Shown: positions 1 through 8,117 of the stretch, in pieces | Position numbering within the stretch: the stretch's first letter is position 1 | Layout: every line of letters begins with the position of its first letter | Origin: Planctomycetota bacterium | Lineage (GTDB): Bacteria > Planctomycetota > Planctomycetia > Pirellulales > Pirellulaceae | Assembly (NCBI GenBank): GCA_017303505.1 | Contig: JAFLCP010000085.1 | Span: 1 to 33,798, forward strand | Direction: 5' to 3' | Length of the DNA: 33,798 bases | The notes under the pieces: generated by a model | The model's input: the letters and a program-made list of their open reading frames with translations, nothing else | What the model was told of the DNA's origin: nothing | The model's database searches: none | Made by a program: the position numbers and the translations under genes

Positions 1-1160
1 TTTTTGATGGCTACCGCCTCAACCCGACGTACGCCTTAAAGACCATTCGCGCTGCTGCTGACGCCGGTGCAACTTGGATCGTGTTATGCGATACCAACGG
101 TGGCACACTGCCAGAACAAATCGCGTTAACCGTTGGCAAGGTCAAAGATTCTTTGGCCGGTACCGGTGTTCGCTTGGGGATCCATTGTCATAACGACGGC
201 GACCTCGCCATTGCCAACTCATTGGCAGCCGTCGATGCTGGCTGCGATCAAGTTCAAGGTACCATCAACGGCATTGGCGAACGCTGCGGTAACGCCGATC
301 TCGTTTCGGTCATGGCCAACTTGGCACTCAAAAAGCAAGGCTATCAAGTTCTCAATGGGCGCGGCTTATCGCATCTCACGGAGTTGTCTCGCTACGTCTA
401 TGAAACGGCCAACCTGCAACTCCGCAGCAATCAACCGTTTGTCGGCCAAAGCGCTTTCGCGCATAAAGGTGGCATGCACGTTCACGCCATTGCTCGAGCG
501 ACAGAAACCTACGAACATCTCAATCCAGAATTGGTAGGTAACGAACGTCGTATCTTGGTTAGCGAGTTGTCGGGCCGTTCGAATATCATCGCGTTAACCA
601 ATAAACATAACTTGGATTCCAATCGCGAGCTCATGGATAAAATCTTGGCCGAAGTCGTCCGCCAAGAAAATCAAGGTTATCAATATGAAGCCGCAGAAGC
701 TTCGTTTGATTTGTTGGTCCATCGCATCGCCGGCTCATTTAAGTCGCATTTTGAAACCGTCAAATATCGAATTGTTGCCGGTGATCGCGATGCCGCTCGA
801 AACTTTGCGTTTGCAGAAGCCATCCTGAAGATTCGCGTCGGACCTGAGATGCGATTCGAAGCCGCTGAAGGACATGGCCCCGTTAATGCACTGGATGCGG
901 CCTTGCGGAAATGTCTATTGGAGTTTTATCCTCAACTAGCCGACATGCATTTGGTCGATTACAAAGTTCGTGTGGTCAACTGCGAAGCGGGAACAGCTGC
1001 TCGCATTCGTGTGAACATTGAAAGTGCAGACCAACAAGGAAATTGGGGCACAATCGGCGTGAGCGAAAACATCATCGAAGCCAGCTGGCTCGCTTTGGTA
1101 GATGCCGTCGAATACAAACTTCATAAACATGAAGCCCTACTGAACAAAGTTGTTGAATAA
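1..1160 (+). CDS. cimA: Citramalate synthase / 2-isopropylmalate synthase family, 3' part
   Basis: This is the C-terminal 385 residues of an HMGL-like acyltransferase; the reading frame is open to the left edge, so the start lies outside the window. Enzymes of this family condense acetyl-CoA with a 2-oxo acid (pyruvate for citramalate synthase, 2-oxoisovalerate for LeuA) in isoleucine or leucine biosynthesis. Visible signatures are the metal-binding HCHNDGDLAIANS segment, the GTINGIGERCGNADL segment that follows it, and a C-terminal LeuA-type regulatory dimer region. The CDTNGGTLP segment and the AFAHKGGMHVHA segment match the citramalate synthase (CimA, TIGR00977-type) branch better than classical LeuA, so I favour cimA, but the substrate cannot be proved from sequence alone. 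It ends about 100 bp before valS and may be co-transcribed with it. Confidence 0.85.
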   Translation, partial: FDGYRLNPTYALKTIRAAADAGATWIVLCDTNGGTLPEQIALTVGKVKDSLAGTGVRLGIHCHNDGDLAIANSLAAVDAGCDQVQGTINGIGERCGNADLVSVMANLALKKQGYQVLNGRGLSHLTELSRYVYETANLQLRSNQPFVGQSAFAHKGGMHVHAIARATETYEHLNPELVGNERRILVSELSGRSNIIALTNKHNLDSNRELMDKILAEVVRQENQGYQYEAAEASFDLLVHRIAGSFKSHFETVKYRIVAGDRDAARNFAFAEAILKIRVGPEMRFEAAEGHGPVNALDAALRKCLLEFYPQLADMHLVDYKVRVVNCEAGTAARIRVNIESADQQGNWGTIGVSENIIEASWLALVDAVEYKLHKHEALLNKVVE

Positions 1161-1257
1161 ATAAGATGAATGAGCATCTCGCGGTCACGGATGTGCGTGA
1201 TGTGAGAGCGATTGGGTGGCTTGAAGTACCTGGTTGTTTCGTGGAAAGAGAATTGTT

Positions 1258-4200
1258 GTGGCAACTGAGATTCCGAATCGATTTGATTTTCAGCAAGCAG
1301 CGGAAGAGATTTATAGCAATTGGGAGAAAGCGGGCTGCTTTGATGCCAACCCCAATCCCAACAAAAAGCCCTTCACGATTGTCATCCCTCCACCTAACGT
1401 TACTGGCGCACTCCATCTTGGGCATGCCCTAAACAATACGCTGCAAGACATTCAAATCCGCTGGCATCGCATGCGTGGCTTCGAAGCCCTTTGGATTCCT
1501 GGAACCGATCATGCTGGTATCGCGACTCAAGCAGTTGTCGAACGACGACTCAAAGAGGACGAAGGCAAAACACGTCATGAATTAGGACGTGAAGGGCTAA
1601 TCGATCGCATTTGGCAGTGGAAAGCTCAATACGAAACCCGTATTTTGCAACAACTCAAGCGACTCGGCTCATCTTGTGATTGGCGGCGTACCCGCTTTAC
1701 CCTGGATGACATGTGTGCCACGGCTGTTCGGCGCACCTTCTATGACCTCTTTGCCAAGCAATGGATCTATCGCGGCAAACGTTTGGTCAACTGGGACACT
1801 TATCTGCAAACCGCCGTTAGCGACGACGAAGTTTTTCACGAGACGGTTAAAGGCCACTTCTGGCATTTGCGTTACCCAGTCATCAATCCCAAAGCTGGCG
1901 AACCCGCCTACGTTGTCATCGCTACCACGCGTCCAGAAACGATGTTGGGTGATACTGCTGTTGCCGTACATCCCGATCCGGCCAGTGCGCTCGACAAAGC
2001 CATTGAAGTTGCCAAAGAGAAAGTTCAGGAAGCGACGGCCAAAGATCGCCCGGCTTTGGAAAAACAAGTCGAAGACCTGGAGACTCGTCGTCGAGAGCTA
2101 TTGCCACATTTGCAAACCCTGGCTGCCATGGCTCAAGATGGTCGTAAGCTGCGACTTCCCTTATTGAATCGCGAGATTCCGCTCGTTGCCGATATCTGGG
2201 CCAAACCCGAACTTGGTAGCGGTTGCGTTAAGATCACGCCAGCGCACGATCCCAATGACTATGATGTCGCCATTCGTTGCCAACTGCCGATGATCAACAT
2301 CTTGCTCCCTGATGGCAAACTCAACAGCCATGCAGGTCCGTACGCAGGTCTTTCGATGCAGCAAGCCCGCCAGCGTGTGGTTGCCGATATGGAAACCGAA
2401 GGCTGGCTTGACCAAATCGAAGATCGCGAAATCGACCTCGCTCACAGCGATCGCAGCAAGACTCCGATTGAACCGTACCTCGCGGACCAGTGGTTCGTTC
2501 GTATGGAGGAATTGGCCCAATCGGCGATCGATGCCGTTGAAGATGGACGCGTCAAGATTTTCCCACCACGTTACGCCAAGGGCTATGTCGATTGGCTCAG
2601 CGAAAAACGCGATTGGCCCGTTGGACGACAACTATGGTGGGGCCATCAAATCCCGATCTGGAGTCGCAGTTTCGAAACAACGGCCGAGCGTGATGCGTTC
2701 GCAGCTAAATTGGCTCAACACCCAGCCTGCTCATCGGGCTCCCTCAGTGTTCAGCCTGAAGGTGACAAAGTTGTTCACGCTTGCGTTCGCGATGAAAACA
2801 AAGCTCTCGAAACCGAACTCGAAACGCTTGGCATGATTCGCCAAGAAGATGTTTTGGATACTTGGTTTAGTTCTGCGTTATGGCCGCATTCAACCTTGGG
2901 TTGGCCTGAGCAAACCAAAGAGCTTGAATACTTCTATCCGACCAGTACGCTCATCACTAGTCGTGATATCATCACGCTCTGGGTTGCGCGAATGGTACTC
3001 ATGGGCCTCAATAACGTCGGCAAGATTCCCTTTAATGAAGTCTTTATTCATCCCAAAATCATGGATGGCTTCGGGGAAGGGATGTCCAAGAGCAAAGGCA
3101 ACGGGGTTGACCCTATCGACGTGATCGACAAGTTCGGTGCGGATGCTTTGCGATTTGGTCTGACTAAACTCACGACTGCGGATACTCAAGATGTTCGCAT
3201 CCCGGTTCAATTCGAGTGCCCACATTGTGGTGCACTCATCAATCAAACCCGCGAAAACCGCGTCAAGAAACGCCTCAAGTGTGATAAGTGCTCCAAGGAA
3301 TTCAGCACGCAGTGGGCCGAATCGGAAGAAGACAAAGCGTTACCCAAAGGAGCCGTTGTCAGCGAACGCTTTGAGGTGGCTCGCAACTTCTGCAACAAAC
3401 TTTGGAATGCGTCGCGCTTCGTGATGATGAACTTGGAAGGTTATCAGCCAATCAAGATCTCGCGTGAAGATTTGCGTTTGGAAGATCGTTGGTTGCTTAG
3501 TCGTTTGGCTACCGTTACGGAAGAAACGAGTGCTGCCATTCGGCAATATCAATATGCAGATGCAGCGCGCGTCCTTTACGACTTTGCTTGGGATCATTAT
3601 TGCAGTTTCTATGTCGAGATGGCGAAGCCACGATTGCAAGATCCGCAGAGTCGAGCGGTTACACAGCAACTGTTGATTCATGGTCTCGATGTTTTGTTGC
3701 GTTTATTGCATCCGATGATGCCATTTATCACGGAAGCGATTTGGCAACAATTGAAGCAATTCGGAACACGTCGCACCTTGGATGAAACGACAGAAGCTTC
3801 CCAGTGGCTCATGCAGGCTCCCTGGCCGGATGCGATCGCAACGGACAAGAATCCAGAAATCGAAGAACAATTCGCCCAGTTTACCGCCTTGTTGGGTGCG
3901 ATTCGTGAAATTCGTTCACGTCAAAAAATCCAAAATCAAGAGCGGTTGAAGTTCAGTGTTCGTTGTTCCACAGGATTAGAAAAATTGCTCCGTCCGATGG
4001 AGCCTTATTTCAATTCGTTGGCAGGGGCCGAATCGGTGGGCTGGGGGCCGGAGACACAAGCTCCGTCGATCAACGCGTTGGTAAGTCTTGAGAAGATGGA
4101 AGTTTATGTCGATTTGAGTGGCCACATCGACGTTGCAGCCGAAGTCGCCCGCAACGATAAACTGCTGCAAAACTTGGTCAAACAGATCGCCGGCAAAGAA

Positions 4201-4338
4201 AAGAACTTGGCCAACGAGAACTTTGTTTCGCGAGCTCCCGCCGAGCTGATTGAAAAGGAACGGCAAGCGTTAAGCGATTTGCTGCAACAAAAACAAGCAG
4301 CCGAAGAGGCTTTAACAAAGCTGAAGGCGATGCTGTGA
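1258..4338 (+). CDS. valS: Valyl-tRNA synthetase with zinc-ribbon insertion
   Basis: Class I aminoacyl-tRNA synthetase that charges tRNA-Val in the cytoplasm and edits misactivated threonine. The HIGH signature is HLGH at residues 53-56, the KMSKS loop is GMSKS at 608-612, the editing (CP1) domain lies between them, and a helical anticodon-binding region and a C-terminal coiled-coil arm follow. The GTG at 1258 is chosen because GGAAAGAG lies 8 nt upstream; an upstream TTG at 1234 is in frame but has no such site. Two features are unusual. A charged coiled-coil-like insertion (about residues 240-285) interrupts the editing domain. A four-cysteine zinc ribbon (CPHC at 654-657, CDKC at 675-678) sits just after the KMSKS region. 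The length of 1026 residues is long for ValS and is explained by these insertions. Confidence 0.97.
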   Translation: MATEIPNRFDFQQAAEEIYSNWEKAGCFDANPNPNKKPFTIVIPPPNVTGALHLGHALNNTLQDIQIRWHRMRGFEALWIPGTDHAGIATQAVVERRLKEDEGKTRHELGREGLIDRIWQWKAQYETRILQQLKRLGSSCDWRRTRFTLDDMCATAVRRTFYDLFAKQWIYRGKRLVNWDTYLQTAVSDDEVFHETVKGHFWHLRYPVINPKAGEPAYVVIATTRPETMLGDTAVAVHPDPASALDKAIEVAKEKVQEATAKDRPALEKQVEDLETRRRELLPHLQTLAAMAQDGRKLRLPLLNREIPLVADIWAKPELGSGCVKITPAHDPNDYDVAIRCQLPMINILLPDGKLNSHAGPYAGLSMQQARQRVVADMETEGWLDQIEDREIDLAHSDRSKTPIEPYLADQWFVRMEELAQSAIDAVEDGRVKIFPPRYAKGYVDWLSEKRDWPVGRQLWWGHQIPIWSRSFETTAERDAFAAKLAQHPACSSGSLSVQPEGDKVVHACVRDENKALETELETLGMIRQEDVLDTWFSSALWPHSTLGWPEQTKELEYFYPTSTLITSRDIITLWVARMVLMGLNNVGKIPFNEVFIHPKIMDGFGEGMSKSKGNGVDPIDVIDKFGADALRFGLTKLTTADTQDVRIPVQFECPHCGALINQTRENRVKKRLKCDKCSKEFSTQWAESEEDKALPKGAVVSERFEVARNFCNKLWNASRFVMMNLEGYQPIKISREDLRLEDRWLLSRLATVTEETSAAIRQYQYADAARVLYDFAWDHYCSFYVEMAKPRLQDPQSRAVTQQLLIHGLDVLLRLLHPMMPFITEAIWQQLKQFGTRRTLDETTEASQWLMQAPWPDAIATDKNPEIEEQFAQFTALLGAIREIRSRQKIQNQERLKFSVRCSTGLEKLLRPMEPYFNSLAGAESVGWGPETQAPSINALVSLEKMEVYVDLSGHIDVAAEVARNDKLLQNLVKQIAGKEKNLANENFVSRAPAELIEKERQALSDLLQQKQAAEEALTKLKAML

Positions 4339-4355
4339 AGTCGCGTGGGCTGCGG

Positions 4356-4361
4356 TATAAT
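4356..4361 (+). promoter_or_regulatory. Possible -10 element upstream of DUF151 gene
   Basis: A perfect TATAAT lies 18 bp after the valS stop and about 70 bp upstream of the chosen start of the next gene. No good -35 hexamer is visible at 16-18 bp upstream (the sequence there is close to CTGTGA), so this is a suggestion only. Confidence 0.3.
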
Positions 4362-4428
4362 CTAGTTGTCAAATCGGCAGCCGGTTTTATCCGCAGCCAT
4401 GTCAATTATCGCCAGGACGCGACGTCAT

Positions 4429-4833
4429 ATGCCTGTCCCAATGCAACTTGCTCGGATCATCATTAGCGAAATCAGTGACAATCAAGTCATTTATTTGAAA
4501 GAACGCGATGGTGATCGTCAATTTCCCATTCTGATCGGACTCTTTGAAGCGACCAGTATCGATCGTCGTGTTAAGGTCGCCGAAAAACCGCCTCGCCCCC
4601 TGACCCATGATGTGATTGTTCAGGTTGCCGAAGCGTTGGGTGGCACGATCGAATCTGTTGTGATCACCGAGCTCAAGGATCACACCTATTATGCTCATTT
4701 GCGAATACAACGCGGTGAGTCGATTGTGGAAGTCGATTGTCGACCTTCTGATGCTATCGCTGTAGCGGTAACTTTCGATCCACCTCTTCCCATTTATGTT
4801 GCCGAGGAAGTTTTGGAACAAGCCGCCTCGTAG
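4429..4833 (+). CDS. Bifunctional nuclease family protein (DUF151)
   Basis: A 134-residue protein covering essentially the whole DUF151 fold. Conserved features are the ILIGLFEATSI segment, the RPLTHD motif, the LGG-IESVVI strand region and the DCRPSDAIAVAV segment. Members of this family have been reported as bifunctional (RNase/DNase) nucleases in plants and as stress-related proteins in bacteria; the role here is inferred from family only. The ATG at 4429 has AGGA about 12 nt upstream; an in-frame ATG at 4399 would add ten residues, and another ATG at 4441 would remove four. The gene follows valS in the same direction with its own possible -10 box between them. Confidence 0.85.
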   Translation: MPVPMQLARIIISEISDNQVIYLKERDGDRQFPILIGLFEATSIDRRVKVAEKPPRPLTHDVIVQVAEALGGTIESVVITELKDHTYYAHLRIQRGESIVEVDCRPSDAIAVAVTFDPPLPIYVAEEVLEQAAS

Positions 4834-4956
4834 CTACCGTTGCCTGTTCGTTTAGCCCGTTGCCGCAGCGCTAGCGTAGGCTAGGCCTCCAACAGAACAG
4901 ACGCAACGTCGCCGATTCAGCACAACCAGGATGTATCGCATTAGCAGGGTGATTAG

Positions 4957-5964
4957 ATGGCACGCAATGAGCAATTGATTCGACAGCACAAGATCTTGCA
5001 AATCTTGGAACGCAATCGTTTCGGAGCGACGCTGGAAGAGATTCGCGACAGTGTGGTGGAGGAGTTGGGGCTAACTTCGATTCATCCGCGCAGTATTCGC
5101 CGCGACATCGAAGCGCTGCAATCGGCGGGCTTTTTTATTCTGGTCGAAGAATCGCAGCGCGGCAAAGTTTGGAAGATGAGCCGTGCCGACAAAGGCTTAC
5201 AAAAGGTCAGCATCTCGGCATCAGAGGTGATTGCTTTATCGGTAGGACGCGATTTGTTGTTACCGCTGGTCGGCACACAGTTTTGGCAAGGCATTGAAAG
5301 TTTCTGGAACAAACTGCAAGAACAATTGCCACCGGGCGTGTGGGAGCACTACGAGCAGTACCGTAAGACACTGTATGTAACAGGCACACCAGCCAAGAAG
5401 TACGAAAAGCAGCAGGGCATTTTGAGTACTGTGAATCGCGCGATTCGCGAGCATCGGCGATTAGCGATTGATTATCAGCGGCCTGGCAAGCCGATGTCAC
5501 GTCGCAAATTGGAACCGTATGGATTGGCGATTTATCAATCGAGCATTTACATTTTGGCGTTCGAGCATCCAGCGCGTGGTGAAGTGAGTTTGAAGCATTG
5601 GAAGCTGGACCGAATTCTGTGGGCGGATGCGTTGGATGAATGGTACAAGTTTGATGCATCGGTCGATTTGCAGCAGCATTTGGGTCAGAGCATCGGGATC
5701 TTTTCGGGTCAGCAATCGACGCTGTATCGAATACGCGTGACCGACTTAGCCGCGAAGTGGATTGAGGAAGATCCATGGCATGCGGAGCAGCAGTTAACGT
5801 CGAATGAAGATGGAACCGTGGAGTTAACGATTCCTGCTTACCATCCGATGGAAGTGATTCAAAAGGTCTTGCAATTAGGTCGCGAGGCCGAGGTCTTAGA
5901 ACCCAAAGAATGCCGCAACATGATCGCCGAAATGATCCGCGAAATGTCCAAGCGCTATTCGTAG
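4957..5964 (+). CDS. WYL-domain helix-turn-helix transcriptional regulator
   Basis: A 335-residue YafY-type regulator. Residues 1-65 form a winged helix-turn-helix of the DeoR/HTH_11 kind (ERNRFGATLEEIRD, then SIRRDIEAL as the recognition region). A WYL domain follows at roughly 140-225 (RRLAIDYQRPGKPMSRRKLEPYG, interrupted here for length, then IYILAF and the LDRI strand), and a WCX-type extension completes the C-terminus. WYL proteins sense ligands, sometimes nucleic acid or nucleotides, and control DNA damage, metabolic or defence genes; the ligand and targets cannot be told here. The start has AGGGTGA 5 nt upstream. The gene stands alone between a DUF151 gene and a convergent gene. Confidence 0.88.
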   Translation: MARNEQLIRQHKILQILERNRFGATLEEIRDSVVEELGLTSIHPRSIRRDIEALQSAGFFILVEESQRGKVWKMSRADKGLQKVSISASEVIALSVGRDLLLPLVGTQFWQGIESFWNKLQEQLPPGVWEHYEQYRKTLYVTGTPAKKYEKQQGILSTVNRAIREHRRLAIDYQRPGKPMSRRKLEPYGLAIYQSSIYILAFEHPARGEVSLKHWKLDRILWADALDEWYKFDASVDLQQHLGQSIGIFSGQQSTLYRIRVTDLAAKWIEEDPWHAEQQLTSNEDGTVELTIPAYHPMEVIQKVLQLGREAEVLEPKECRNMIAEMIREMSKRYS

Positions 5965-6085
5965 GGAAGGAAGGGTGTGTGCAGCAAGTCCTTCTTGCTC
6001 AACCATCCTATATCACAAATCAACTTTTCTTAGCACGATTTCACGAGCCTATCACTCGACTTGCGTAACACACCGTGGAGTTGAC

Positions 6086-6547
6086 TCACCGCAGCTTACG
6101 CTCACCATCCCAAACTCCACCCCACCGCGCACACCTCTCCCCCTCATCCGCAATATCCTTCGGCATTCCATGTACCGGTTCGATGTATTTCGCCCGTGGC
6201 GTCTGTTTCCAACGGAGAAAAAAATAACAAAAGGCGGTTACCAATTCACCATTTTTGAGAACCGCATCGATGACGCGTCGGTCGTAGAGGTCATGGGCGG
6301 GAGATTGTTCATAGCCTTCGACATCATCGATGACTTGGAGCGTCTTGGATATTTCAGCGGGTTGAAACGTCCAGAGTTCACCTTGGATCCAATCGTTACC
6401 GGTGTCCAGGGCAGGGTAGGGGCCGAGGTCAAAAAGCTTACCGCGAGTGAAAGCTATCTGTACAGACGTCGGCTTAAAGGGCCACGTCTGGGCTCGAACT
6501 TCGCCTCGTTTTAGGGTTCCATAGGCAAAAAAAGAGGTTGGTTGCAT
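6086..6547 (-). CDS. Gamma-glutamylcyclotransferase (AIG2-like) family protein
   Basis: A 153-residue protein with the GGCT fold. The substrate-cavity motif YGTLKRG is at residues 9-15, and an acidic VEGYE segment at 76-80 is placed where the catalytic glutamate normally lies. Family members release 5-oxoproline from gamma-glutamyl amides or amines; many bacterial members have unproven substrates. The gene is convergent with the WYL regulator and ends the recognisable chromosomal genes before the tRNA. The ATG at 6547 lies just inside a short AT-rich upstream region without a strong ribosome binding site, so the start is probable but not certain. Confidence 0.8.
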   Translation of the reverse strand: MQPTSFFAYGTLKRGEVRAQTWPFKPTSVQIAFTRGKLFDLGPYPALDTGNDWIQGELWTFQPAEISKTLQVIDDVEGYEQSPAHDLYDRRVIDAVLKNGELVTAFCYFFLRWKQTPRAKYIEPVHGMPKDIADEGERCARWGGVWDGERKLR

Positions 6548-6675
6548 GCATGAAATCCCGTCTTTGCCGATGGAATTAAGGAGAGTGGGGCGTAGGACTT
6601 ACGACATTCACAAAACGGCTAAATGCCCACTTGTCTAAATTCCGATAGTTCAGTACAAAACACACTAACAAATGG

Positions 6676-6749
6676 GCACCCATAGCTCAACTGGATAGAG
6701 CGTCGGCCTACGAAGCCGAAGGTTGCAGGTTCGAATCCTGCTGGGTGTA
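6676..6749 (+). tRNA. tRNA-Arg (anticodon ACG)
   Basis: A complete 74-nt cloverleaf: acceptor GCACCCA pairs with TGGGTGT (one G-U pair), D stem GCTC/GAGC, anticodon stem TCGGC/GCCGA with loop CTACGAA giving anticodon ACG, and T stem GCAGG/CCTGC with loop TTCGAAT. The discriminator base is A and no CCA is encoded. It reads CGN arginine codons after A34-to-inosine editing. The integrase gene begins 127 bp downstream in the same orientation, which makes the 3' half of this tRNA the likely attachment site. Confidence 0.96.
6721..6749 (+). other. Probable attachment site (tRNA-Arg 3' end)
   Basis: The T arm and acceptor 3' strand of tRNA-Arg(ACG) directly precede an integrase gene, the usual arrangement for elements using tyrosine recombinases. 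The tRNA stays intact, as expected when the element restores the 3' end. No second copy of the segment TTCGAATCCTGCTGGGTG was noticed elsewhere in the window, so the partner site is inferred to lie outside it. Confidence 0.5.
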
Positions 6750-6811
6750 TCTGTTCGTAAGTCGGGCCAAACCAACAACTTAGCGTACCTGCCGTCTTCA
6801 GGCAGTGTGGC

Positions 6812-6848
6812 CGGAAAGTGAATCGGAAAGTGGTAGTTCTACCACTTT
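6812..6848. promoter_or_regulatory. Tandem repeat and palindrome upstream of integrase
   Basis: CGGAAAGTG occurs twice, at 6812 and 6824, exactly 12 bp apart. The second copy runs into a near-perfect palindrome: AAAGTGGTAG (6827-6836), a TT centre, then CTACCACTTT (6839-6848). The palindrome ends 27 bp before the integrase start. It could be a regulator operator, an integrase or excisionase arm site, or a leader hairpin; which one is not visible. Confidence 0.5.
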
Positions 6849-6875
6849 TCAACTTCTACCCTTTCTGGAGTTACC

Positions 6876-8117
6876 ATGTCACGCAAAAGTGTTCCCGCCT
6901 ATCGTCTTCACAAGCCCTCTGGGCAAGCCCGAACGATCATCAACGGTCGCCACTTCTATTTGGGCAAGTACAATTCTCCTGAGAGTAGGCTGAAGTACGC
7001 GAGACTTCTTGCATCCAGTTTAGAGGAACCCCAGAATCTGGGTTTAGCACCTCCTCCTTTGCCCGAGCTCCTTCTCGTTGCGGAATTGTTGGTGAAGTAT
7101 CTGACTTTTGCTCAGACGCATTACATTAACGGCGGGGTACCAACCAAAGAGTATCACTGTATGGTTACAGCGGCAAAACATATCAATGATCTTTTCGGCG
7201 ACTTGCCAGCCACTGAATTTGGCCCCGCAAAACTCAAGACCGTACGCCAAAGTCTTGTCGACAGTGGATTATGCCGCACCGAAATCAATAAACGCTGCAA
7301 ACGGTTCATACGAATATTTAAATGGGCAGCAAGCGAAGAACTCGTTTCCGCAGCAGTTTACGAAAGCCTTCGTACCGTTGCGCCGTTACGTTTTGGCAAA
7401 ACTACGGTCCGCGAGTCGGAACCGGTGAAGCCCGTAGACGACCAACATGTCAACTTGGTTATTCCCTACCTAACTCCAGTGGTCGCTGCAATGGTTCAAC
7501 TCCAACGCATCAGTGGTATGCGTCCGGCTGAAGTAATTGCCATGAAACCGAAGAAGCTTGAGCGAAGCTCCGACGTTTGGATTTACGAACCTGAGGCCCA
7601 CAAAAACCAATGGAGGGGTCAACGACGACAAATCCAGCTTGGCCCTAAATGTCAAGCAATCCTCTCTCCATTCTTGAATCGCTCCGAGGATGATTTTATC
7701 TTCTCACCCAAAGAGTCGGAGAATTGGCGACGAGAACAGCTTCACCAAGATTCGATTGCAAAGTCTAAACAGAGGCAACTCGAACCGACTGCGGAAGTGA
7801 AAAAGAAAACTCGGATCTACCAACCCATTCGACGTAAAACGCTCCGCCAAAGTTTCAGCGTCGACTCTTATCGACGTTCGATCGACTATGCCATTCAACG
7901 CCTGAATGAAGATCGACTAGGTCGGCAACCTCCGCTTCCACCGATTCCCAAATGGTTTCCGTATCAACTACGCCATACTTTCGCGACATGCATTCGACAA
8001 GATTTCGGCGTTGAAATTGCGCAGCTTGGCCTTGGCCATGCGAGAACTAACATCATCGATGTCTATGCCGAGAAGAGCTTTCTAAAGTACCAGGAGTTCG
8101 CCCGTGAGCACTGCTAA
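6876..8117 (+). CDS. Tyrosine recombinase / integrase
   Basis: A 413-residue site-specific recombinase that would insert and excise the element at tRNA-Arg. The N-terminal part (about 65-170) is a SAM-like core-binding region, and the catalytic domain covers about 185-410. Catalytic residues visible are R216 in GMRPAEV, R366 in YQLRHTFAT (the usual first histidine is Y363), H388 in LGLGHAR and the nucleophile Y397 in IIDVYAE. The catalytic domain carries a basic linker of about 60 residues (280-345) between the second strand region and the RHTFAT helix, longer than typical. GGAG lies 5 nt before the ATG. The next gene begins inside its last codons, so the two are probably translated together. 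Confidence 0.95.
   Translation: MSRKSVPAYRLHKPSGQARTIINGRHFYLGKYNSPESRLKYARLLASSLEEPQNLGLAPPPLPELLLVAELLVKYLTFAQTHYINGGVPTKEYHCMVTAAKHINDLFGDLPATEFGPAKLKTVRQSLVDSGLCRTEINKRCKRFIRIFKWAASEELVSAAVYESLRTVAPLRFGKTTVRESEPVKPVDDQHVNLVIPYLTPVVAAMVQLQRISGMRPAEVIAMKPKKLERSSDVWIYEPEAHKNQWRGQRRQIQLGPKCQAILSPFLNRSEDDFIFSPKESENWRREQLHQDSIAKSKQRQLEPTAEVKKKTRIYQPIRRKTLRQSFSVDSYRRSIDYAIQRLNEDRLGRQPPLPPIPKWFPYQLRHTFATCIRQDFGVEIAQLGLGHARTNIIDVYAEKSFLKYQEFAREHC

Noticed and set aside
5981-5999. Short hairpin AGCAAG/CTTGCT after the WYL regulator gene as a terminator
   Set aside because: The stem is only 6 bp and no T run follows on either strand.
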